Source: Hyphomicrobiales bacterium (lineage in GTDB: Bacteria > Pseudomonadota > Alphaproteobacteria > Rhizobiales > Rhizobiaceae). From it: a stretch of DNA of 64,000 nt. Position numbers and translations under genes: made by a program. The stretch's first letter is position 1; each line of letters opens with the position of its first letter. Shown one piece after another: positions 36,601 through 44,436 of this stretch. The notes beneath the pieces were generated by a model. The model searched no databases, was not told the origin of the DNA, and worked only from the letters and a program-made list of their open reading frames with translations. Location: the NCBI GenBank assembly GCA_900472625.1, contig UCIT01000018.1:1-64000 (forward strand), given 5' to 3'.

Positions 36601-38293
36601 AGATCGCTCCGCGTCTTTGATCCCTGTCGACCTTTCCGTTTCTCCAGTCGGTAGTGCTTGTGTAGAAGCTCGGTATCTTCACCGAGCGGATGCCTCTCCA
36701 TGTCAGGGTGTTTTTGGACCGCAGGATGTACTGCCCCTTCGATCCGTTGTTGATCATCTTGTTGAAGGTCCGACCTTTGTAGGCCGGATCGTCGGTCGGA
36801 ACCCCGAGGATGTCGAGGTCTTCTGTTACGACCACCGCGTCGTGCTTCGCGGCAAGGTCTGCCTTCCTCTGCGCGACATAGCCGAACCAGGACTTCTTCA
36901 GCCCTGCTACCGCCCGGTAAACAGCGCGCCGCGCCTCCTTGAGGCCGTCGATCGCCTTGAGCAGGCGAAAGAAGCGAGCGTGCATCGCCAGGTATCGGGA
37001 ATGGTCCGGCATCGCAGCGATCTCTGGTACCAGCGCATCTGGTTCGGTGCGCGCGACCACATTGATTTCCGCCCTGATGCGGTCGAGGCGATTATACAGG
37101 CGGTCTATTTCGGATCGCAGTCTATCGACTTTGGTGGCGTGCGTCTTGACGCGCGCAAGGAAGTCGCGTCCGCCGAACTGAACACATTCCAAGACCTCGA
37201 CGTCATCTGCGGACACGTGGTTTTCCAGATGCGCCTTCGCTTGCGTCTTGGTCAGCTTCTTCTCGTCGCCGCCGTTGTGACCACCGATCCGTGCAAGTTC
37301 CTCCTCGCCGATAGGCGTTCTGCTACGCAGTACGACGATGCTGGAGGTGTTGGTGAACCCGAAGTCCTCGGCGACGACGGTGCGACATCCAACTATTGGC
37401 GCTGTGTCCGGCGGCCGCACCACGACCATTTTCGGCCGAACCTGAACCGGACCAAGCTCCACCAGCAGCGACGTCGGCCGTATCTGGCCGCTTCCATGCC
37501 GGCTCGTGTGTTCGGCCACCTCGCGACAAAGCCGCATAGGGAGGACAATGCTGTCGCCCCGTGGCGACGTCGAAGCCAGTGGCAGATCGTCCACTACCGC
37601 GGTGTTCGTCCGAGCGCCGTTTCCGAGCGCCTCAAGCGATGCGGATAGTGCCGATTTACCGCCGCGAAGGCAGCGATAATCGAGGTGCAGCTGAATGACG
37701 GCGTCTGCCTTCCAGACAGGGCACGCGAACCGCTCGCGCGCTATGCCAAGGATTGCTCTTAGCGCCTCGGCCTGGGTCGAGGTCAAGCCACAGTCGCCGG
37801 ACCCAAGTGTGCGGAACAGATTAAGCGTGGAAGCAAAATCGGTCTTTGCAGCAAGGTCTTGCAACTGTTCTAGGTCTTCCGCCGCCAGCCTCCTAGAGAA
37901 TGCTTCCGGCAAATTGATCAGACGTTTAACACCGTCCGCCATCGGCTCGTCGCCCACTTTTCCGACATTCTTGAACCTGCCGAAGAGATTTCGCTGGGCA
38001 CGCTTCCATTGTTCTAGAACAGCAGACTTCGCGAGAAGCCTGGCCTTCTCACCCCAGACGCTGTTCAGGCCGCCTCTCGACAGCCCCGACTGGACCTTCA
38101 ACATGACGGCGTCGATCTCCTTGCCGTGCGGGATCGGTTGGAGAATGTCGCTCGGCCAGATAGAGGCAGCCATCGTCGCGACAGCTCTCAGAATTCCGGA
38201 CCTTAGCGATGACAGTTGGGGTGACGTCGGCAGCGTGCCGAGTTCAACAGCCCTCTTGATGAGGTCTTTGCTTTTCCCTTTTCCATAAGCCAT
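36482..38293 (-). CDS. tnpB: TnpB-like RuvC nuclease, large variant without zinc ribbon
   Basis: 603 residues from the ATG at 38293 (GGTGGG upstream); the frame is open to 38479, adding a Cys-rich 62-residue stretch that is probably not translated. The RuvC domain is clear: motif I VVAEDFGFTN (Asp310), motif II VVVTEDLDILG (Glu491), motif III VWDADLHAAEM (Asp576). Between II and III the normal TnpB zinc ribbon (two CxxC) is absent: after PSFYTSTTDWRNG no Cys pair follows. The protein is about 200 residues longer than common TnpBs, with an extended helical N-terminal part (recognition-lobe-like). TnpB proteins are RNA-guided DNA nucleases that favour retention of their element. Confidence 0.8.
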   Translation of the reverse strand: MAYGKGKSKDLIKRAVELGTLPTSPQLSSLRSGILRAVATMAASIWPSDILQPIPHGKEIDAVMLKVQSGLSRGGLNSVWGEKARLLAKSAVLEQWKRAQRNLFGRFKNVGKVGDEPMADGVKRLINLPEAFSRRLAAEDLEQLQDLAAKTDFASTLNLFRTLGSGDCGLTSTQAEALRAILGIARERFACPVWKADAVIQLHLDYRCLRGGKSALSASLEALGNGARTNTAVVDDLPLASTSPRGDSIVLPMRLCREVAEHTSRHGSGQIRPTSLLVELGPVQVRPKMVVVRPPDTAPIVGCRTVVAEDFGFTNTSSIVVLRSRTPIGEEELARIGGHNGGDEKKLTKTQAKAHLENHVSADDVEVLECVQFGGRDFLARVKTHATKVDRLRSEIDRLYNRLDRIRAEINVVARTEPDALVPEIAAMPDHSRYLAMHARFFRLLKAIDGLKEARRAVYRAVAGLKKSWFGYVAQRKADLAAKHDAVVVTEDLDILGVPTDDPAYKGRTFNKMINNGSKGQYILRSKNTLTWRGIRSVKIPSFYTSTTDWRNGKVDRDQRRGAIFRASFDERVWDADLHAAEMIGRYLFLKPKTESIVAALAV

Positions 38294-38506
38294 GCCGCTA
38301 GCCCACCGGCGGAAGCGGCAGGTCGCCGGCAGGAGACAGCGATCGCAAGCGCGCGAGCAAGTATTGATGTTTGTGCTGAACGGACAAAGCGAGGTATCAC
38401 GTAGGAATACCTCAATGGGAACCCGGATCGGTCGACCCGGCAATAGCCGGTAGAAAACTTCCTGCCTCTGTGCAAGCAATCCAGGTTGGCTTCGCCATTG
38501 GGCGAC

Positions 38507-38528
38507 CTCCCGGCCCTGAAGGACCGGG
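38507..38528. repeat. left-end hairpin repeat of the TnpB element
   Basis: CTCCCGGCCCT followed by GAAGGACCGGG, matching the right-end repeat in the same orientation. It lies 56 bp inside the inferred left boundary. Confidence 0.8.
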
Positions 38529-38647
38529 TGTCCCCGCGGCGACAGATGAACGTATTGTTGCTCGCACCATCCACCTGAAGGTGCATCAAAAAACCGTAGG
38601 CCTATGTTGCCTTGATCATCGGATTTTCGAGTAGAACGCCGAATATC

Positions 38648-39286
38648 TCAAGAAGATGGCACAGCGCAGTCAATAACCGACCGGCCAAACGCAAGGTCGC
38701 CAAAATCGAACGCCAGACGGGACCGTATCTTGAGCATCTTTTTGACAGATAATGCACTCTGATCGCGGGACATAGATGCTGCGGCGCGATCCGCTAAAAC
38801 TTTATAGTTCGCGGATTGAAATCCGCGATCGAGATTAGCCCATGCGAGTATCGCAACAATCTCGTCACGCTCGAGCGTTTCAATCAAAGCGATCTTGTCT
38901 TGTGATCTGTTCAGCCGGCCGCGCTTTATCATCTTGAATCGGATGCTACCGTCGCGCGCTGTCGTTGAAAGCAGGACAGACCACCAATCAGGTACCATAC
39001 CAAGTGATCTCTGCAGGTGGCGCTGACCAACAACGAGGGTCATTCGGTCAGCTACCGCGCCAAACATTACTGATTGCCTCGTCAGGCGATCGAGCGTGTC
39101 GCGGTCGCTCTTTATCTCGTACCCGTCGATACGGCCGTTAATGACCGCGACATCGAGGCGGCCGCTTCCGAGTGACACTTTAAGCTCGTCAACGATGACC
39201 GCGTCCTCGCCTGCATGGGACGCGGCAAGTCTCGATCGAATTGCCTGTCTAATCGTGGCGTCAGTGGTTTGGATACGATCTTTCAT
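38648..39286 (-). CDS. sce7726-family protein (PD-(D/E)XK nuclease-like)
   Basis: 212 residues from the ATG at 39286 (TTG at 39295 is an alternative; no strong ribosome site). The core SGRLDVAVINGRIDGYEIKS has the D...ExK arrangement of PD-(D/E)XK nucleases, as in sce7726 proteins, which often accompany mobile and defence loci. The middle (MTLVVGQRHLQRSLGMVPDW) also fits. Function is untested in this family. It ends a few bases before the DUF262/DUF1524 remnant. Confidence 0.75.
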   Translation of the reverse strand: MKDRIQTTDATIRQAIRSRLAASHAGEDAVIVDELKVSLGSGRLDVAVINGRIDGYEIKSDRDTLDRLTRQSVMFGAVADRMTLVVGQRHLQRSLGMVPDWWSVLLSTTARDGSIRFKMIKRGRLNRSQDKIALIETLERDEIVAILAWANLDRGFQSANYKVLADRAAASMSRDQSALSVKKMLKIRSRLAFDFGDLAFGRSVIDCAVPSS

Positions 39287-39381
39287 GGCGGCCAATTTGG
39301 TTTATGCGTCATTGTTCTACTGTTCTTGGCTTACCGCAACATTAAACTGGCCCGACCGTGCCCGCCGTATTGAATGCGATC

Positions 39382-41085
39382 TCATACAGCGGCCGCGGGC
39401 AGCTCTGGTACCGCGGCCAGCAATCGCCGCGTATATTCATGACGGGGTTGCCCATAGATATCGCTGGTGAGACCCTCCTCGACGATTTTACCCTTGAACA
39501 TAACCGCAACTCGGTCGCACAGGTGTCGCACAACAGCGAGATCGTGGGAAATAAAGATGAGTGAGAGGTCCAGCTCCCTGCGCAGGCGTAAGAGCAGGTT
39601 GATGATCTGAGCTTGAATAGAAACATCCAGGGACGCGACGGGCTCGTCGCAGATAACCACATCAGGCTGCATTGCCAGCGCGCGGGCTATGGCGACCCGC
39701 TGTCGCTGTCCCCCTGAAAATTGATGGGGGTAGCGGTCTGCGAATGTTGGATCGAGACCCACAGCTGACAGCCATTTCGCAACGTAGCTGCCCGCATCTG
39801 CGGAGCTGATCAATCGATGGGCTAGCGGCCCTTCCGCGATAGCGTCGCCGACCTTCATCCGGCCGTTCAAGGACGAAAACGGATCCTGAAAGATCGTCTG
39901 AACGGACGTCGTGATCTTGCGCGGGTTCTTGCCGTCGCTCATCAGCTGCTTTCCGGCAAGCCTCACGGTTCCGGAGGTCGGAACGTGAATGCCAGCTGCC
40001 ATCCTCCCAAGGGTAGACTTCCCGCTGCCTGACTCCCCAACAAGCCCAAGAACCTCTCCACGATTGAGCACAATGCTGACTTCATCGACAGCGCGGACAT
40101 CGCTTGGCGAAGTGGCCAGACCCGCTTTGATACCCAACGACCGGATTAATCCGGCCCGGCTCTGGAAGCGTTTGCTTACGCTATCGATCACCAGGAAAGG
40201 CATGCCGAGTGGAACTGACGTGTTTCGCGTTCCGCCATTTTCGGGTGGAGCGGCGTCGGAGACACCGACCTCACGGCCCAGATATTCGCCGGGTAAAGCA
40301 CGAGACGGCAGAGAGCTCAGAAGTCGCTTGGTGTAAGGATGGGTTGGAGCCGTCAAGACGTCGTTTGCACCTCCGGTTTCGACGATCTTGCCCGTCTGCA
40401 TGACTATGATGCGTTGGGATATCGCAGCTACTGTTGCCAAGTCGTGGCTGATCCAGATCAATGCAGTGCCGAGCCTGGCGACCAGTTCTTTCACTTCAGT
40501 CAAAATCTCGGCTTGGATCGAGACGTCCAAAGCAGTTGTCGGCTCGTCTGCGATTATCAGTCGCGGCTTGTGCAGAACCGCGATTGCGATGGCAACCCGC
40601 TGGCGCATGCCGCCCGACAATTGGTGAGGATAGAAATCGACCTTCTGCTCCGGGTCCGGAATTTTGACCAGTGCAAGCGCCTCGACCGCGCGCCGACGAG
40701 CGTCGGATGACGAGAGCCGCTCATGGGCAGCCAAAGCCAATCCCATCTGTGCTCCGATCGTCAGGACCGGATTGAGTGTCATCAGCGGGTCCTGGAACAC
40801 CATGGAGATAGCTTTTCCACGAATTGCCCGGAGCTCATGTGCAGGAAGGCCAACCAGTTCACGGCCATCGAACTTGACCGAGCCCTCGACAATCCGACCG
40901 GGTTCGTCGAGGAGCCCTATGATCGAAAAGCCCGTTATGCTCTTTCCCGACCCGGATTCCCCGACGAGGCCCACGATTTCGCCTGCATGGACATCGAAGG
41001 ACACCCCATCGACGGCCTTCACGAGGCGGCGAGAAGTATCAAAGATTGTTTTGAGATTGCGGACTTCGAGGATAGGTGCGTTCAT
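39382..41085 (-). CDS. oligopeptide-type ABC transporter, fused double ATPase (DppD-DppF type)
   Basis: 567 residues containing two complete ABC ATPase domains. First: Walker A GLVGESGSGKS, signature LSGGMRQRVAIA, Walker B LIIADEPTT. Second: Walker A GLVGESGSGKST, signature FSGGQRQRVAIA, Walker B VVICDEPVAS. A linker with the oligopeptide-type C-terminal motif (HPYTKRLLSSLP) joins them, as in GsiA-like fusions. It overlaps the upstream permease gene by 4 bp. It energises import through the two permeases encoded upstream on this strand, with the substrate-binding protein encoded divergently at 44433. Confidence 0.93.
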   Translation of the reverse strand: MNAPILEVRNLKTIFDTSRRLVKAVDGVSFDVHAGEIVGLVGESGSGKSITGFSIIGLLDEPGRIVEGSVKFDGRELVGLPAHELRAIRGKAISMVFQDPLMTLNPVLTIGAQMGLALAAHERLSSSDARRRAVEALALVKIPDPEQKVDFYPHQLSGGMRQRVAIAIAVLHKPRLIIADEPTTALDVSIQAEILTEVKELVARLGTALIWISHDLATVAAISQRIIVMQTGKIVETGGANDVLTAPTHPYTKRLLSSLPSRALPGEYLGREVGVSDAAPPENGGTRNTSVPLGMPFLVIDSVSKRFQSRAGLIRSLGIKAGLATSPSDVRAVDEVSIVLNRGEVLGLVGESGSGKSTLGRMAAGIHVPTSGTVRLAGKQLMSDGKNPRKITTSVQTIFQDPFSSLNGRMKVGDAIAEGPLAHRLISSADAGSYVAKWLSAVGLDPTFADRYPHQFSGGQRQRVAIARALAMQPDVVICDEPVASLDVSIQAQIINLLLRLRRELDLSLIFISHDLAVVRHLCDRVAVMFKGKIVEEGLTSDIYGQPRHEYTRRLLAAVPELPAAAV

Positions 41086-41960
41086 CGCTGAAGCCTTGGA
41101 TTGAGTTGATCACGGATTTGATCTCCCACCAGATTAAGAGAGACGATGAAAGCAATTAGCGCGATGCCTGGATAGATTGAAATCCAGTATCGGCCGGATA
41201 GCAGATACTGGAAGCCGTTTGCGATTAGCATACCGAGAGATGGCTCCGTGGGTGGCAAGCCAACGCCGAGGAATGAGAGGGTCGCCTCGAGCGAGATAGC
41301 GCTTGCGACCTGTACCGTTGCAACGACGATCAGCGGTGGTACGGCATTTGGCAGAATATGCCGACTAAGCACGCGCCAGGAACTCAAAGGGATCGAGAGC
41401 GCGGCTTCGACGTAGTCTTTTTGGCGCTCAGCAGCCGCAGCCCCGTGTGCCGTTCGGGCGAAATAAGCGTACTGGGCAAAGATCAGGGCTAGGATCAGCT
41501 GGTATTGCCCCTGGCCGAGTACCGCGGCGATGACGAAGGCAAGCAGCATCGCGGGAAAGGAGAGCTGCAAGTCGACAAACCGCATGACGACGGCTTCCAA
41601 CCGCCCTCCCATATAAGCTGCGCCGCAGCCTGCGATCGCGCCGATGACCAATGCTGTCCCGGTCGCAACAACGCCCATCAACAATGAGATTCGCAATCCA
41701 TAGGCAATCGCCGAAAAGAGGTCGCGGCCCTGCGCGTCAGTGCCAAGCCAGTGAACATACCCCCCCGTCCCGATGTAGCCCGGTGGCCTGCGAGCATCGC
41801 GTAGCACAAGGTGGGATAGATCATATGGATTCTGCGGCGTCAACAAAGGAGCAAAGACCGCCAGCACGACAATGAGAAGGACAATGAGAGCAGCTATGAC
41901 CGGGATGCGAGTTCTCGAGAAGTCGCGCCAGAACTGTCGAAGAAAGGTATCGTTTGACAT
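41082..41960 (-). CDS. ABC transporter permease (DppC type)
   Basis: 292 residues with an N-terminal transmembrane helix (IPVIAALIVLLIVVLAVFAP), the OppC-type N-terminal region (LLTPQNPYDLSHL), and a binding-protein-dependent permease core with the EAA-like loop (EAALSIPLSSWRVLSRHILP). Six predicted membrane spans. Its ATG shares one base with the stop of the DppB-type gene, and its stop overlaps the ATPase start, so all three are coupled. Confidence 0.92.
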   Translation of the reverse strand: MSNDTFLRQFWRDFSRTRIPVIAALIVLLIVVLAVFAPLLTPQNPYDLSHLVLRDARRPPGYIGTGGYVHWLGTDAQGRDLFSAIAYGLRISLLMGVVATGTALVIGAIAGCGAAYMGGRLEAVVMRFVDLQLSFPAMLLAFVIAAVLGQGQYQLILALIFAQYAYFARTAHGAAAAERQKDYVEAALSIPLSSWRVLSRHILPNAVPPLIVVATVQVASAISLEATLSFLGVGLPPTEPSLGMLIANGFQYLLSGRYWISIYPGIALIAFIVSLNLVGDQIRDQLNPRLQR

Positions 41961-42934
41961 TAGGAAGAGCGTCCTCTCCGCAGTCTCGGATCCAACGCGA
42001 GATATGCGAAATCCACCGCGAGGTTGATCAAAATGAAAAGGAGGGCGACGAACATCAGGTAAGCAACCATGACGGGGCGGTCGAGCGACGTGATGCTGTC
42101 GATTATGAGTTTGCCCAGGCCTGGCCAGGAAAAGATAGTTTCGGTCACAACGGCAAAGGCTAGCGTCGAGGCAAGCTCGAGCCCGAAGACCGTAACCAGC
42201 GGAATTGCTATGAGGCGCAAGACGTGATGGCGCAGGATGGTGAACTCTGCAAGTCCCGCGGCGCGAGCGAATTTGACGGTGTCGCTGACCATGACTTCGC
42301 GTGTTCCCGCACGCGCGAGGCGGATCATCAGGGAAAATTTGAACAATGCCAGGTTCAGCGCCGGCAGTGCCAGATGCGACAGGCCGTCAAGGGTCAAGAA
42401 GCTCCATTGGGTACCGAGAAGGGTCGCGGTTGCACCCCGTCCACCAGCTGGCATGCATCCGCACTGAACCGCGAATGTCATGATCAGCATCAATCCGAAC
42501 CAGAAAGTCGGTACGGAAAAGCCAAGGATTGAAAGCCCCATGATCGTTTTCGCGATGCTGCTCTGTGGGCGATATCCCGCGTACATCCCTAGTGGGATGC
42601 CGATGAGGCTGGCAAAAAGCACAGCAGATAGAGTGAGCTCGAGAGTGGCTGGGACACGAGAGATAATCAGTTGCGAAACGGGCATGTTGTAGACGAAGGA
42701 ATTGCCAAAATCGCCGTGAAGAAGCCTCACGGCGAAGCCTAGATATTGCCGCCAGAGCGGCTGGTCGAAGCCATACTGGGCAATAATCGTGGCGCGGATG
42801 TCCTGTGTGACATCAGGCGAGATCAGTACGTCGATGGGGTTGCCAATCGCATATATGCCGGCGAACACAAGCATAGACATTGCGACAATCACGATCGCAG
42901 CCTGAACCAGACGTTGAAGTATGAAACCAGTCAT
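41960..42934 (-). CDS. ABC transporter permease (DppB type)
   Basis: 324 residues from the ATG at 42934, beginning MTGFILQRLVQAAIVIVAMS, a typical DppB N-terminal helix. The core has LDQP-type (YGFDQPLWRQYLGF) and EAA-like (ARAAGLAEFTILRHHVLRL) features and ends DPRLRRGRSS, as in the family. It lies 26 bp downstream of the creatininase-family gene in the same operon. Confidence 0.92.
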   Translation of the reverse strand: MTGFILQRLVQAAIVIVAMSMLVFAGIYAIGNPIDVLISPDVTQDIRATIIAQYGFDQPLWRQYLGFAVRLLHGDFGNSFVYNMPVSQLIISRVPATLELTLSAVLFASLIGIPLGMYAGYRPQSSIAKTIMGLSILGFSVPTFWFGLMLIMTFAVQCGCMPAGGRGATATLLGTQWSFLTLDGLSHLALPALNLALFKFSLMIRLARAGTREVMVSDTVKFARAAGLAEFTILRHHVLRLIAIPLVTVFGLELASTLAFAVVTETIFSWPGLGKLIIDSITSLDRPVMVAYLMFVALLFILINLAVDFAYLALDPRLRRGRSS

Positions 42935-42960
42935 AGATATTTCCACGCTTAGTGAGGGCG

Positions 42961-43662
42961 TCAGTCCCAGTCTTGCTCGATCATTTCACGCGTCTCGGCG
43001 ACTGCGACATCCCATATAGCTAGCATTTCGTCATCGGGGCGCTGGAAGCGCCCGTGATAGTTTCCGTCGGCGATCATCTCTCGCTTGCGAAAAGCATCGA
43101 CCCGTGCAAATCGCGCGAAGTCGACGAGGGGCTTGGCGTGCGATGGTTGTTCCACTCCAGCCAGTCGTGTCCAAGGAAAGTTCTCCATCCAGGATGCGTG
43201 CGACGCGTCAGGGTCTGTGGCCATGACCTTTGCCCAAGTCCGCGGGGCCCGCCACCAGTCGTGAAATTTCACCGAGATCTGCGGGTGGTCATTCAGCCAC
43301 TCCGAGATAATCGTTGCGGCCGGTGAATTGCCCCCGTGCCCGTTGACCACAAGAACTCTTCGAAAGCCCGAGCGGCAGATGCTATCGAGCAGATCGCGAA
43401 TGACGCCAATGTAGGTTGAAAGACTTAGAGACAGTGTCCCGGGAAATGCTGCGAACGATGACGCAAGTCCATAGGGAAGCACCGGGAAGACCGGAACGCC
43501 GAGCGGAGCAGCCGCGTCAACCGCGACTTTTTCCGCGAGGATCATGTCAACGCAAAGGCTCAAATAGGCATGCTGCTCGACGCTTCCGATCGGAAGAATA
43601 CAGCGGTCGTCGGTCGCGGCACGCGCCTCGACCTGCATCCAGTTCATTTCAGCAATTCTCAA
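42961..43662 (-). CDS. creatininase-family amidohydrolase
   Basis: 233 residues with the metal-binding pattern of creatininase/FAPy-deformylase proteins: LPIGSVEQHAYLSLCVDM (Glu, His, Asp), VNGHGGNSPA and a later SHASWMEN. These enzymes hydrolyse cyclic or linear amides, e.g. creatinine or formamides. TTG start at 43662 with GGAGAC upstream. As first gene of the transporter operon it probably processes the imported compound; the actual substrate is unknown. Confidence 0.88.
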   Translation of the reverse strand: MRIAEMNWMQVEARAATDDRCILPIGSVEQHAYLSLCVDMILAEKVAVDAAAPLGVPVFPVLPYGLASSFAAFPGTLSLSLSTYIGVIRDLLDSICRSGFRRVLVVNGHGGNSPAATIISEWLNDHPQISVKFHDWWRAPRTWAKVMATDPDASHASWMENFPWTRLAGVEQPSHAKPLVDFARFARVDAFRKREMIADGNYHGRFQRPDDEMLAIWDVAVAETREMIEQDWD

Positions 43663-43775
43663 TACCGTCTCCTGCGTAGCATTATTGTGCGGGCACCCGC
43701 TCCATCAGCAAGAAAAACCTACCAATAGTCCAGATTTTAGTGGCCCAGTTCCTTGGCCGCCAAAGCTTAAAGAAA

Positions 43776-43841
43776 GTCCCGTACGGAACTAAAAAAATAG
43801 ATTGACAGTCAAAAACTCCGTCGTCAAGTTCCATACGGGAC
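43776..43841. promoter_or_regulatory. paired palindromic operator between divergent genes
   Basis: GTCCCGTACGGAACT (43776-43790) recurs inverted as AGTTCCATACGGGAC (43827-43841) with one mismatch; each copy is itself nearly palindromic around CGTACG or CATACG. A TTGACA hexamer (43802-43807) lies between. The location between the MarR gene and the creatininase/transport operon makes it the likely MarR operator controlling both directions. Confidence 0.75.
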
Positions 43842-43878
43842 GAGTGGCGTAAGGGCAAGTAGAGAATGGGGATCGTCA

Positions 43879-44436
43879 ATGGCTGAAACGGAGGCTTTCT
43901 CAGTGTTACTGAGGGAAGGTGGAAGACAGCGCTTCAACGAGGCGAATGTCGATGAGCTCGTAGCCGCGAAGCTTTGGCAGAACCCTTGCTGGTTTTCCTT
44001 CCGCATCAATTTCTTGGCGCTGAATTTCAACGTCCCGATCTATCGCTGGATCGAAAAGAAGTTCGGGATGCAACGAGCCGAATTCGTTGTCATTTACGCG
44101 CTCGGACTCAAGGACGGGCTCACCGCTAGCGCGGTGTGCACGTCTTCGGGCTTTCCCAAAAATACGATCAGCCGCGCAATTCAAAAGCTGCTCGATAAAG
44201 ACATCGTTCGGCGGGAGATCGATCCCGCCGACCTCAGAAGCTTCGTCCTCTACCTGACGGACGAAGGGAAACGCATTGTCGACGAATGCATGCAGCCGCA
44301 AATCGAGAGAGAGCAGGAGATGCTTGCCGGCCTCACGGCCGCTGAAAAGCTGATGCTCTCCGAATTGCTCTGCAAGGTTGTCGTCGATTCACCAAACTGG
44401 TCATCAGGTATTTCAGTAGAGGAAAGCGGAGAATGA
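43879..44436 (+). CDS. MarR-family transcriptional regulator
   Basis: 185-residue MarR-type winged-helix protein. The DNA-binding region is AEFVVIYALGLKDGLTASAV, then PKNTISRAIQKLLDKDIVRR and the wing DPADLRSFVLYLTDEG. Divergent from the creatininase/ABC operon and overlapping the substrate-binding protein gene by 4 bp (ATGA), it probably represses both sides from the palindromes at 43776-43841 until a substrate of the pathway binds it. Confidence 0.92.
   Translation: MAETEAFSVLLREGGRQRFNEANVDELVAAKLWQNPCWFSFRINFLALNFNVPIYRWIEKKFGMQRAEFVVIYALGLKDGLTASAVCTSSGFPKNTISRAIQKLLDKDIVRREIDPADLRSFVLYLTDEGKRIVDECMQPQIEREQEMLAGLTAAEKLMLSELLCKVVVDSPNWSSGISVEESGE

Larger units (their letters stand above)
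36402..38584 (-). mobile_element. TnpB-only IS200/IS605-superfamily (IS1341-type) element
   Basis: A tnpB-like gene flanked by the subterminal hairpins typical of the superfamily and no tnpA. Boundaries are inferred: on the minus strand TTGAT (38589-38585) marks the left edge, and the right edge follows GTTCACA at 36402. Joining the flanks restores a continuous reading frame of the interrupted nuclease gene (GLRFFD/LRRHVCRE), supporting these ends. No target duplication is seen, as expected for this superfamily. Length about 2.18 kb. Movement would need a TnpA supplied in trans. Confidence 0.75.

Noticed and set aside
36476..37648. 390-codon plus-strand ORF over tnpB
   Set aside because: It mirrors the RuvC coding region on the other strand and has no domain similarity; antisense artefact.
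38294..38479. Cys-rich N-terminal extension of TnpB as a possible relocated zinc finger
   Set aside because: It precedes a better start with a ribosome site and does not match TnpB N-termini; four cysteines in poor spacing.
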